DNA of 64,000 nucleotides from Acidovorax sp. RAC01 (lineage in GTDB: Bacteria > Pseudomonadota > Gammaproteobacteria > Burkholderiales > Burkholderiaceae_C), in NCBI RefSeq assembly GCF_001714725.1, contig NZ_CP016447.1:1079501-1143500 (forward strand). Reading direction: 5' to 3'. Position numbers and translations under genes: made by a program. The notes under the pieces were generated by a model. That model ran no database searches. It had not been told where the DNA came from and was given only the letters and a program-made list of their open reading frames with translations. Below are positions 15,366 through 24,710 of this stretch, piece after piece (the stretch's first letter is position 1; every line of letters starts with the position of its first letter).

Positions 15366-17729
15366 TCACAGCGCCAGCACCACCCGCCCCCCCGCTGCCC
15401 GTGAGCAGCAAGCCAGCATGCGCTTGCCAGCCGCGCGCTCGCTGTGGGTCAGCACCTTGTCGCGGTGGTCGATGGCACCGTCCAGCACGGCCACTTCGCA
15501 GGTGCCGCACAGGCCTTCGTTGCAGTCGCAGGGCACGTCCACCCCGGCGGCTTGCAGGGCTTGCAGCAGGGTGCGGTCGGGCGGCACATGCACCTGCAGG
15601 TTGGAGTCGCGCAGTTCGGCCACAAAGGCGTGTTCTTTGGCCGGGTCCAGCGCGGCGCCTTCGCCGCTGAAGTGTTCGTAGTGCAGCACGCCTTCGGGCC
15701 AGGTGGTGGCCAGGGATTCCAGCTCGTCGATGAGGCGGTTGGGCCCGCAGGCATACACGCGGTCTTGCGGGGTGATGCCGGCCAGCACGGCGGGCAAGTC
15801 CAGGCGCTGGCCTTCGGCCTTCACGTAAAGCCGCAGGTGGGCGGCGTGGTCTTGCTGCAGGCGCGCCAGCAGCGCCATTTGCGCGCGGGCACGGCCTGCG
15901 TAGTGCAGGGTGTAGGGTTTGCCCAGGGCCTTCAGGCGGTCGGCCATTGCCAGCATGGGGGTGATGCCGATGCCCGCGGCAATCAGCACGTAGCGCTGGG
16001 CGGTTTCATCCAGGCGGAACATGTTCTTGGGGCCGGCCAGTTGCAGCGTGCTGCCCACGGGCAGTGCATCGCAGAAGTGGCGCGAGCCGCCGCGGCCTGC
16101 TGACTCGCGCTGCACCACCACCTGCAGGGTGTGGCGGTCCTCCGGGCGGCCGCACAGCGAGTATTTGCGGCGGTAGCCGCCTGCGACCAGGTCCACATGG
16201 GCACCGGCAGACCACGCGGGCAGCGGGGCACCGTCGGTGCTGGCAAACACCAGGCGCCACTGGCCATCGCCCTCGGGTTCGCGGGCCTGCAGCACCACGG
16301 TGCGGGTGATGCCGTCCTTGGCGGGCGGGCCGATGGTGAAAGTGGCGGGCACGGCGGCAGGCGGTGTGGATGCCAGGCGCTCGGGGTTGCGCGCCGGGTC
16401 CCACTCTACCCACAGCTCGGACGGGCCGCGGAACGAGGTGTTGGACAGGTAGTCGATGTGCTGCCCTTCCACCAGGCGCATGTGCGGCAGGCGGCGCACA
16501 AATTCTTCGATGAACACGCGCATCTGCAGGCGGCCGATGTTCTTGCCCATGCACTGGTGCGCACCGTAGCCAAAGGTCATGTGCTCTACCGCGCTTTCGC
16601 GGTACACGTCGACCTCGTCGGGGTTCTCGAAGTGGCGCGGGTCGAAGTTGGCCGAGGCCTGCACCAGCAGCAGCTTGCTGCCCTTGGGCAGGTGGATGCC
16701 GCCCACCACCGCATCGGCCGTGGCCACACGCCTCCACGCAATGATGGAGCCGGCCACGCGCAGGCACTCTTCCACCGCGTTGGGAATGAGCGCGGGGTTG
16801 GCGCAGATGTCGTTCCACGCCTTGCGGTGCGACAGCAGCGTGAGGAAGGCGTTGGCCGTGGCGTTGGAGGTGGTTTCGTGCGCGGCGGCCAGGATGGCCA
16901 TCATCATCGAGCGCAAGTACGACTCGGGCACCACGTCGGGGTGGGCGATGTGCTGGCGGATGGTTTCGTACATCCAGCCTTCGCCGTCGGGCTGGGCGCG
17001 CATGGTGTCCAGAATGCGCTGCGCGGTCTGCCAGAAGCGACCGACGTTGTGCGCGATTTCCACTTGCTCCTCTGGCGTGGGGCGGCCCCAGGTGTTCAGG
17101 GTGTGGGCCACCGCAAACTGGCGCAGCTGCTCGGCGCCTTCGTCGGGCACGCCCAAGAATTTCAGCGCAATCGTCAACGGGATCTCGTAGAACATCTCGG
17201 CCACCAGGTCGGCCCGGCCCTTGTCCACAAAGCGGTCCATGGTCTGGCGCGCGAGCTGGCGCACCATGGGTTCGAGGGTGATGAGCCGCTCGGGCAGAAA
17301 CGCGTCCATCAGCAGGCGGCGGCGGGCCATGTGGTCGGGCTCGTCCTCATTGACCATGGTGCGGTTCATGGCAAAGCCATAGCCCTGCAGGATCTGCAAC
17401 ACCTCGGGCGAGGCGGGGGTGATCTTCTCCAGCGCAACCGAGGGCGAGAACAGGAGGTTGTCGCGGAACACCGCCTTCACGTCCTCGTACCGCGTGACCA
17501 CCCAGTAGCCCAGCTCGGGGCTCCAGAACACGGGTTCTTCCTCGCGCGCCCAGCGCAGGTAGTCGCCGGGGGCCTGCATGTAGGCCGGCTCGAAGGGGTT
17601 GAAGGCCGCGGCGCGGGCGCTGATGGGGCAACCGTTGGGCGCCAGGGCGGCGGCACTGGCCAGGGCCTGGTGGTCGACCGGGCAGCGGTCGGAGGGCTTG
17701 GAGGGTGTGGAAAGCGGAGGCAAGGACAT
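15366..17729 (-). CDS. Self-sufficient cytochrome P450 fused to phthalate-dioxygenase-type reductase (CYP116B-like)
   Basis: A 787-residue single-chain monooxygenase. Residues 1-450 are a P450: I-helix AAHETTS (282-288), ExxR as E321-R324, and the heme loop FGYGAHQCMGKN with Cys393 as thiolate ligand. Residues about 470-680 are an FMN/NADH reductase with RRKYSLCGRP (flavin) and IAAGIGITPMLAM (nucleotide). The C-terminus is a plant-type 2Fe-2S ferredoxin (C736, C741, C744 and C774 or C775). The domain order and length match class VII CYP116B enzymes (P450RhF type), which take electrons directly from NAD(P)H to hydroxylate or dealkylate aromatic and other small substrates. The IclR gene lies upstream on the same strand, and a 17-bp site sits 31 bp before the start. 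Confidence 0.95.
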   Translation of the reverse strand: MSLPPLSTPSKPSDRCPVDHQALASAAALAPNGCPISARAAAFNPFEPAYMQAPGDYLRWAREEEPVFWSPELGYWVVTRYEDVKAVFRDNLLFSPSVALEKITPASPEVLQILQGYGFAMNRTMVNEDEPDHMARRRLLMDAFLPERLITLEPMVRQLARQTMDRFVDKGRADLVAEMFYEIPLTIALKFLGVPDEGAEQLRQFAVAHTLNTWGRPTPEEQVEIAHNVGRFWQTAQRILDTMRAQPDGEGWMYETIRQHIAHPDVVPESYLRSMMMAILAAAHETTSNATANAFLTLLSHRKAWNDICANPALIPNAVEECLRVAGSIIAWRRVATADAVVGGIHLPKGSKLLLVQASANFDPRHFENPDEVDVYRESAVEHMTFGYGAHQCMGKNIGRLQMRVFIEEFVRRLPHMRLVEGQHIDYLSNTSFRGPSELWVEWDPARNPERLASTPPAAVPATFTIGPPAKDGITRTVVLQAREPEGDGQWRLVFASTDGAPLPAWSAGAHVDLVAGGYRRKYSLCGRPEDRHTLQVVVQRESAGRGGSRHFCDALPVGSTLQLAGPKNMFRLDETAQRYVLIAAGIGITPMLAMADRLKALGKPYTLHYAGRARAQMALLARLQQDHAAHLRLYVKAEGQRLDLPAVLAGITPQDRVYACGPNRLIDELESLATTWPEGVLHYEHFSGEGAALDPAKEHAFVAELRDSNLQVHVPPDRTLLQALQAAGVDVPCDCNEGLCGTCEVAVLDGAIDHRDKVLTHSERAAGKRMLACCSRAAGGRVVLAL

Positions 17730-17760
17730 GGCACAACTCGGAGGTATTTTGCGCAATGCT

Positions 17761-17777
17761 ATTACGCATTGCGTAAT
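17761..17777. promoter_or_regulatory. Candidate IclR operator 1 (P450 promoter)
   Basis: ATTACGCATTGCGTAAT is a near-perfect palindrome (ATTACGCA / TGCGTAAT sharing the centre). The same 17 bases recur at 18697-18713. It lies 31 bp upstream of the P450 start, in the gap after the IclR gene. Confidence 0.75.
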
Positions 17778-17823
17778 TATCCAAACACAGGTCAAGCCAC
17801 GGCCCATGCGCCGGGCCCGGTTG

Positions 17824-18660
17824 TCAGGGCTGTGGCGGCTGGCCGGGGGCCGAGTAACCCATGGCCACGCTGATCGCCTGGGCCTCCTGCACCACGCTCG
17901 GGCCCACCCGGCCATCGGGCCGCGCGTCAAAGCCGGTGCTGGCTCCGAGCGAAGTGAGCACTGCCGCCACATGGCCCCGCGCGTCGTAAATGGGCGCTGC
18001 AATGGCGCTGATGCCCGCCAGCAGGGTGTCTTGCACGGTGGCGCAGCCCTGGGCGCGCACCTGCTGGCACAGGGCGTCCAGCGGATCGGTGCCGCCCAGC
18101 AGGGCGCGCTGCTCGGGCGGGGCGGCGGCCAGTTCGGCCTCGGCGCGGGTGCGCAGGTCGGCATCCTGCGAAAACGCCAGAAACGCCTGCCCGCTGGCAG
18201 ACCACACCACCGGCAACACCGAGCCGGGCCGGATGTTGACGGTGACCGGCAGCGAGGGCTCTTCCATGCGCATCACCGTGGGGCCCATGTTGCCCATCAC
18301 GGCGATGAAGCAGGTGACCTGCAGCGATTCGCGCAGGCGCAGCAAGGCGGCCTCGCCCATGCGCACCGGGTCGCACTGGCGCAGTGCGGCCAGGCCAATG
18401 CGTACCGCCTCGGGCCCCAGGTGGTAGTGCTGGGTGGCGGGGTGCTGGGCCACCAGGCCCTCGCTGGTCAGGCTGCTGAGGTAGCGGTGCACCTTGGCGG
18501 CGCTCTCGCCACACTCGGCCGCAATGGCGGTCAGGCTGGCCGCACCGCCCAGGCGGGCCAGGGCCTTGAGGATGGTCATGCCGGTTTCGGCCGACTGCAC
18601 GCGCTGGCGGCGTTTGGTGGAGGAGTCGGTCGAGGGGTCGGCGGGGGTAGAGATAGGCAT
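17824..18660 (-). CDS. IclR-family transcriptional regulator
   Basis: A 278-residue regulator. The N-terminal winged helix reads QSAETGMTILKALARLGGAA, SLTAIAAECGESAAKVHRYL and SSLTSEGLVAQHP; the C-terminal IclR effector domain includes VMRMEEPSLPVTVNIRPGS, VLPVVWSASGQAFLAF and AGISAIAAPIYDARGHVAAVL. Start at 18660 is preferred over an ATG at 18705, because the latter lies inside the 17-bp operator. It is flanked by the P450 gene downstream (same strand) and a Bug receptor gene upstream (divergent). Both flanking promoters carry the same palindrome, so it very probably controls itself, the P450 and the receptor in response to an aromatic or related ligand (inference). Confidence 0.92.
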   Translation of the reverse strand: MPISTPADPSTDSSTKRRQRVQSAETGMTILKALARLGGAASLTAIAAECGESAAKVHRYLSSLTSEGLVAQHPATQHYHLGPEAVRIGLAALRQCDPVRMGEAALLRLRESLQVTCFIAVMGNMGPTVMRMEEPSLPVTVNIRPGSVLPVVWSASGQAFLAFSQDADLRTRAEAELAAAPPEQRALLGGTDPLDALCQQVRAQGCATVQDTLLAGISAIAAPIYDARGHVAAVLTSLGASTGFDARPDGRVGPSVVQEAQAISVAMGYSAPGQPPQP

Positions 18661-18696
18661 GCGGAGGAGTCCGTAAGGGCAATCGCGGAGAAACTC

Positions 18697-18713
18697 ATTA
18701 CGCATTGCGTAAT
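18697..18713. promoter_or_regulatory. Candidate IclR operator 2 (IclR/Bug divergent promoter)
   Basis: A second exact copy of ATTACGCATTGCGTAAT, 36 bp upstream of the IclR start and 45 bp upstream of the Bug receptor start. The two copies are 936 bp apart, one before each transcription unit. Confidence 0.75.
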
Positions 18714-18758
18714 ATCATTGCCAAATCTTAAATCGTTTGACCTATTTCAGGAGACACC

Positions 18759-19736
18759 ATGCTCAATCGTCGTTGCGCCACCGGGCTGATCGCGGCCCTG
18801 GCCGTTCTGGCGGGCCCCTCTGTGGCGTTTGCCCAGAGCTACCCGGCCAAGCCCATCCGCTGGGTGGTGCCCTACCCTGCGGGCGGCGGCTCGGACTTTC
18901 TGGCGCGCACCATCGGCCAGCAGTTGTCCACCCAGATCAGCCAGACCGTGACGGTGGAAAACAAGCCAGGCGCCAACACCGCCATTGCAGCGTCGGACGT
19001 GGCGCGCTCGCCCGCAGACGGCTACACCATCCTGTCGGCCGACAACGGCACCATGGTGTTCAACTCCGCGCTGTACAGCAAGCTCTCGTACAACCCTGAA
19101 AAAGACCTGGTGCCCGTCACGCTCATGGGGCGCTTCCCCATGATCCTGGTGGTGGGCCCCAACTCCGACGTGCGCGACGCCAAGGACTTTGTGGCCAAGG
19201 CCAAGGCGGCGCCCGGCAAGTTCAGCTACGGCTCGGCCGGTGCGGGCAGCCCGCACCACCTGGCGATGGAGCTGCTCAAGGTCAACAGCAGCCTGCACAT
19301 GGTGCATATCCCCTACCGCGGCGCAGCGCCCGCGCTCACCGACCTGGCCGGCGGCCAGGTCAACGCGATGATGGTGGACCTGGCCGCAGGCGCCGGTTTC
19401 ATCAAGGGTGGCAAGGTGCGCCCGCTGGCCGTGGCCCACGCCACCCGCCTGCCCCAGCTGCCCGATGTGCCCACGTTTGCCGAACTCGGCTTCAAGGGCG
19501 TAGAGGCCTCTGCCCAAGTAGGCATCGTGGCCGCCGCAGGCACACCGCCCGACGTCGTGAACGCACTCCAAAAGCAAGTGGCTACTGCCATCAACCAGCC
19601 CGCCATCCGGCAAAAGCTGGTGGACTTTGGCATTGAGCCCGTGGCCAGCACCCCGCAGCAGTACAGCGACCTGATCCGCACCGAAGTGCAGCGCTGGCAC
19701 CAACTGATCCGCGAGCAAAAAATCTCGCTGGACTGA
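18759..19736 (+). CDS. Bug/TctC-family tripartite tricarboxylate receptor protein
   Basis: A 325-residue periplasmic solute receptor with a signal peptide (residues about 1-24, ending SVAFAQS) followed by YPAKPIRWVVPYPAGGGSD. Other family features are SQTVTVENKPGANTAIAASD, AKAAPGKFSYGSAGAGSPHH, MVHIPYRGAAPALTDLAGGQ and PADGYTILSADNG. It is divergent from the IclR gene and shares the 17-bp operator, so it is probably coregulated with the P450. It could capture the P450 substrate or a related organic acid. The ATG follows CAGGAGACACC. A strong terminator follows the stop. Confidence 0.93.
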   Translation: MLNRRCATGLIAALAVLAGPSVAFAQSYPAKPIRWVVPYPAGGGSDFLARTIGQQLSTQISQTVTVENKPGANTAIAASDVARSPADGYTILSADNGTMVFNSALYSKLSYNPEKDLVPVTLMGRFPMILVVGPNSDVRDAKDFVAKAKAAPGKFSYGSAGAGSPHHLAMELLKVNSSLHMVHIPYRGAAPALTDLAGGQVNAMMVDLAAGAGFIKGGKVRPLAVAHATRLPQLPDVPTFAELGFKGVEASAQVGIVAAAGTPPDVVNALQKQVATAINQPAIRQKLVDFGIEPVASTPQQYSDLIRTEVQRWHQLIREQKISLD

Positions 19737-19770
19737 TCCGCGCTGGCCTGCCGGGCCGCGCACAAGGCAA

Positions 19771-19794
19771 AGCCGCCCCAAGGGGCGGCTTTTT
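19771..19794 (+). terminator. Rho-independent terminator after the Bug receptor
   Basis: AGCCGCCCC and GGGGCGGCT form a 9-bp GC-rich stem with a 2-nt gap, followed by TTTT. The preceding A residues allow it to serve the convergent UspA gene as well. Confidence 0.88.
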
Positions 19795-19824
19795 CGTGGG
19801 CGCCGACCAGGCGCAAGGGCGGGC

Positions 19825-20304
19825 TCAGGCCTCCAGGTCTTCCACCGTGCCACCCTCGGTGGCAGCAAATGCTTCGCCGTGCTTGACGATGGTGACGGGC
19901 ACCGGGCTGGCATGGGCCACCTCCTGCGACACGGAACCGAGCAGCGCGCTCGACAGCGCGCCCTGCCCGCGCGCCCCGATGATGACCATGTCGCAGCCGG
20001 TGCGCTCGATCATGTCCACCAGGGTGTGCGCCTCGTCGCCCACGCCCACTTCGGTTTCACAGGGCACGCCAGCAGCTTCGAGCAGCGCACGCGCGGGGGC
20101 CATCAGGTGCTCGCCGGCCTCCAGGCTGGCCGCGGCAATCAGGTCGGGGTCGCGGGCGGTGACCATTTCGTACAGCGTGGCGGGCTCCTGTACATGGCCC
20201 AGCACCACCTGCGCCTGCAGGCCATGGCGCACCAGCCACAGCGCGTGGTGCACACCATCGAGCGAGAGTTCCGAACCGTCCACGGCGATGAAGATCTTGA
20301 GCAT
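19825..20304 (-). CDS. Universal stress protein A family
   Basis: A 159-residue single-domain UspA protein: MLKIFIAVDGSELSLDGVHH at the N-terminus and the nucleotide-binding signature GARGQGALSSALLGSVSQEV then PVPVTIVKHG near the C-terminus (the G-x2-G-x9-G pattern of ATP-binding Usp proteins). Such proteins support survival in starvation and oxidative stress. The start is fixed by AAAGGAG eight bases upstream. It is a stand-alone gene. Confidence 0.92.
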   Translation of the reverse strand: MLKIFIAVDGSELSLDGVHHALWLVRHGLQAQVVLGHVQEPATLYEMVTARDPDLIAAASLEAGEHLMAPARALLEAAGVPCETEVGVGDEAHTLVDMIERTGCDMVIIGARGQGALSSALLGSVSQEVAHASPVPVTIVKHGEAFAATEGGTVEDLEA

Positions 20305-20351
20305 GGTGTTCTCCTTTGGGGTGCAGGTTGCGATGACCAGATTCAGTGTAG

Positions 20352-21620
<1,269 letters not shown>

Positions 21621-22096
21621 ACCCAAGCCATACGGGCCTGCAGCGGCGCCGACCCGCAGCACCAGCCACGGGCCCACGGCGCCGGGCAGCGGCGCTGCCT
21701 TGCCGCCTGCGGGCCAGCCCCGGCCGCCCGCATGGCATGCCAAAGCTATTATTTTTATAGCATCAAGGCATTGTAAATACTGCCACCGCAGGCCTGGAGC
21801 ACTCAAAAATCGCCCTTTGCCGGCGCAGCCGCACAGCAAAGGTGCCCGGTGCGCGGACACGGGCAGCGGCTCTGACGCCAGGCGCCGCAAGCCGCATGGC
21901 CGGAACACGATCCCTCACACGGCACGCGTTCCCGGCAGGGATGTCAACCCTGCCACAGAGGGGATGCCGAACCCGCTCCGGATGCCTAGAGTGCGCACCA
22001 TCACCCATGCCGCACGCACCCCGCAGTGCGCGGAACTGGTGCCCATCCCTTTTGGCCTGAGGAAGTTCCGATCCCCGGGCCGTGCCCGGAGACTCC
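21621..22096. other. Intergenic region, no gene seen
   Basis: A 476-bp gap between tgt and the lipoprotein gene. It holds the AT-rich core of a dispersed repeat (21745-21761) and little else. Open frames here have no coding character. A GGAG sequence lies 6 bp before the lipoprotein start. Confidence 0.5.
21745..21775. repeat. Dispersed GATAGC element, copy e
   Basis: GCTATTATTTTTATAGC (an 8-bp stem with an AT centre), then ATCAAGGCATT. It is the AT-rich core of the dispersed family, in the middle of a long intergenic gap. Confidence 0.5.
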
Positions 22097-24547
22097 ATGC
22101 ACCCCCACGCTTTCAGCAGCCGTGAACCGCTGCGCAACGCCCCCGTGAGCGGACCCCTTGCACACGCAGTGCACACGGCACCTGCTTTACCCAACGGAGC
22201 CACCGCAGCCACTGCATCAACAGCACGTGGCCCTGGCAATGCTTGCGCAGGCCGCACAGGCCGGCGCTGGGCAGCGGTCGTATCGGCCGGGGTGGCCAGC
22301 GCTCTGTTGATGGCCTGCGGCGGCGGCAGTGATGCTGCGCCGCCACCACCGCCGCCTCCGCCGGAGGTGGTGGAGTACCCGGTCGGTGGCACGGTGACTG
22401 GGCTGGAAGGCACGCTGGTGCTGGCCAATGGAACGGGCAGCACGTTGACGATCACGGCCAGCGGCAGCTACGCCATACGCGTACCCCGTGGCACGTCGTA
22501 CCAGATCGTCGTGCAAACCCAGCCCGCGCGACAGACGTGCACGGTAGAAAACGGCGCCGGTGTGGTGACAGCGCCGGTGACCAACATTCTGGTGACCTGC
22601 ACGACCAATACCTATCCGGTCAGCGGCCACGTGACGGGACTGGCGGGCAGCGTGACGCTGCGTCTCAACAATGCGACCGATCTCACGCTGACGACCGATG
22701 GCCCGTTCCGGTTTCCGACGCCGGTGGCACAGGCGGACCGGTACGCCGTGGCGGTACACGCCCAGCCCGTGAACCAGATCTGCCAGGTGGAGGCGGGCAC
22801 AGGCATCGCGCTGCCGCCGTTGCCCCTGGTGCGGGTCATCTGCAGCAGCGTGGAGGAGCCACCGCCACCGCCCCCTCCGCCGCCACCCGTGCCCCCCACT
22901 CCCACCGGGCTGGGCATCACCTATGGCACCAAGGCGCTGACCTTTGCCTGGTCTGCCGCGGCAAACGCTACCAGCTACACCGTGCTGGAAGACCCCGACG
23001 GTGCCGGCCCGCAGGCGTCCGCGTCCATTGGCTCTACGTCGGCCACCGCGCTGCCCCATGCGGTGCCAGTGCTGCTGCACACCCGGGTCAATGCAACCTA
23101 TGCCGTGCAAGCCTGCAACGCCAGTGGCTGCAGCACGCCCTCGGCACCAGTGGCCGCCGACATGGTCCGCGCCATCGGGTACTTCAAGGCATCCACCGCC
23201 ACGGTCGAAGGCCGCTTTGGAAATCGCGTGGCGCTGTCCGGCAACGGCACCACCCTGGCTGTGGGTGCCTACGGTGAAGCGGGCAACACGGGTGCGGTGT
23301 ATGTGTTCACGCGCACCGGCGCCACCTGGTCGCAACAGGCGCGCATCGTGGCCCCCGACGGCGAAGCCAACGACTACTTCGGAAACGCCGTGGCGCTCTC
23401 GGCCGATGGATCCACGCTGGCCATTGGCGCCGACGGCCAGAGCGGCAACCAGACCGGCACCTTTGCCACCCTGCCGCCCACCAACAATCTGGCCAGCAGC
23501 GCTGGTGCGGTCTATGTGTACACCCGCTCTGCCGCCGCATGGTCGCTTCAGGCGTTCATCAAGGCCGGCAACGCCGATGCCAACGATCTGTTCGGATCGT
23601 TCGTGGCGCTCTCCAGCGATGGCAACACGCTGGCGGTGGCCGCATACAACGAGGACGGCGACATGACCGGCGCCCACGGCAACCCGGCGTACTCGGCCTC
23701 GGGTGCGGCCTACGTGTTCACGCGCACCGGCACGGCCTGGGCGCAGCAGGGCTACATCAAGGCATCGAACGCCGGGGCAGGCGACTTTTTCGGCATCTAC
23801 CTGAGCCTGTCGGGCGCCGGCGACACGCTGGCCGTGGGGGCGTTTTTTGAACGCAGTGCCTCAGCGTCCACGCCGGCGGATGACTCGCTGGCCAACGCGG
23901 GGGCGGCCTACGTCTTCCAGCGCAATGCAGGCGTGTGGCTGCAGCAGGCTTATCTGAAGGCACCCACCCCCCTCGCGCAAGACCGCTTCGGCGTGGCGGT
24001 GGCACTGTCCCACGATGGCAACACCCTGGCCGTGGGCATGGACGGCGACAGCAGCAACTACACCGGCATCTTCCCGGTGGCACCACCCGCCAACGCCCTG
24101 GCGCTGAACTCCGGCGCGGTCTTTGTCTTTACCCGCACCGGCGCAGCCTGGGCCCCGCAGGCGTACCTGAAAGCGTCCAACACCCGCTCGCCCCACCGAT
24201 TCGGCAACAACCTCGCGATGTCCAGCGACGGCAACACCCTGGTGGTGCCGTCCTATCGGGACGACAGCAACGGAACGGGGTTCGCCGCCAACCAGGCCAA
24301 CACCGGCGCGCCCGATGCCGGGGCGGTGCTGGTGTTTAGCCGCAGCGGGGGCACCTGGGTCCAGCAGACGTACCTGAAGGCACCGAACACCGGCGCAGGA
24401 GACCGGTTCGGCGGCCGGGTGGCCCTGTCAGGCGATGGCAACACCCTGGCGGTGGGTGCATCCACCGAAGACAGCGGCTCCAGCGGCATTGGCGGTAACC
24501 AGTCTGACGAAAGCAGCGCCAATGCGGGCGCCGTGTACCTGTACTGA
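22097..24547 (+). CDS. Large lipoprotein with FG-GAP-like propeller repeats
   Basis: An 816-residue surface-type protein. A lipobox (SALLMAC, Cys74) follows an unusually long 55-residue leader. Next come a run of eight prolines, two related beta domains (each about 75 residues, YPVGGTVTGLEG and YPVSGHVTGLAG), a run of ten prolines, and a fibronectin-III-like domain (PTPTGLGITYGTKALTFAWS). The C-terminal 460 residues hold six or seven repeats of the pattern FGxxVALSxDGNTLAVGA followed by GAVYVFTRTGxxWxQQAYLKA, resembling the FG-GAP/integrin-alpha propeller. Such proteins are usually exposed adhesion or scaffold proteins. The gene is monocistronic. The assignment to FG-GAP is from the repeat pattern. 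Confidence 0.8.
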   Translation: MHPHAFSSREPLRNAPVSGPLAHAVHTAPALPNGATAATASTARGPGNACAGRTGRRWAAVVSAGVASALLMACGGGSDAAPPPPPPPPEVVEYPVGGTVTGLEGTLVLANGTGSTLTITASGSYAIRVPRGTSYQIVVQTQPARQTCTVENGAGVVTAPVTNILVTCTTNTYPVSGHVTGLAGSVTLRLNNATDLTLTTDGPFRFPTPVAQADRYAVAVHAQPVNQICQVEAGTGIALPPLPLVRVICSSVEEPPPPPPPPPPVPPTPTGLGITYGTKALTFAWSAAANATSYTVLEDPDGAGPQASASIGSTSATALPHAVPVLLHTRVNATYAVQACNASGCSTPSAPVAADMVRAIGYFKASTATVEGRFGNRVALSGNGTTLAVGAYGEAGNTGAVYVFTRTGATWSQQARIVAPDGEANDYFGNAVALSADGSTLAIGADGQSGNQTGTFATLPPTNNLASSAGAVYVYTRSAAAWSLQAFIKAGNADANDLFGSFVALSSDGNTLAVAAYNEDGDMTGAHGNPAYSASGAAYVFTRTGTAWAQQGYIKASNAGAGDFFGIYLSLSGAGDTLAVGAFFERSASASTPADDSLANAGAAYVFQRNAGVWLQQAYLKAPTPLAQDRFGVAVALSHDGNTLAVGMDGDSSNYTGIFPVAPPANALALNSGAVFVFTRTGAAWAPQAYLKASNTRSPHRFGNNLAMSSDGNTLVVPSYRDDSNGTGFAANQANTGAPDAGAVLVFSRSGGTWVQQTYLKAPNTGAGDRFGGRVALSGDGNTLAVGASTEDSGSSGIGGNQSDESSANAGAVYLY

Positions 24548-24588
24548 GCCCCTGGTGCAGCGCGTGCACCGAATGCGTTAACACTGGC

Positions 24589-24630
24589 CTGCACCGCTGG
24601 CTGCAGTGCACGGTGCAGCCAGCGGTGCAG
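24589..24630. terminator. Perfect 17-bp inverted repeat between convergent genes
   Basis: CTGCACCGCTGGCTGCA and its exact reverse complement TGCAGCCAGCGGTGCAG are separated by 8 nt. It sits 42 bp after the lipoprotein stop and 81 bp beyond the stop of the convergent zinc-ribbon gene. There is no T run; it could be a bidirectional transcription barrier or an mRNA-stabilising hairpin. Confidence 0.6.
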
Positions 24631-24710
24631 CGCATGGCCGCAGCAGCGCCCACCTGCACACCCTGCCCAGGGCACCGCGTTGCAGTGCCCGCGCCGCGGG
24701 GTGGGCCAGG

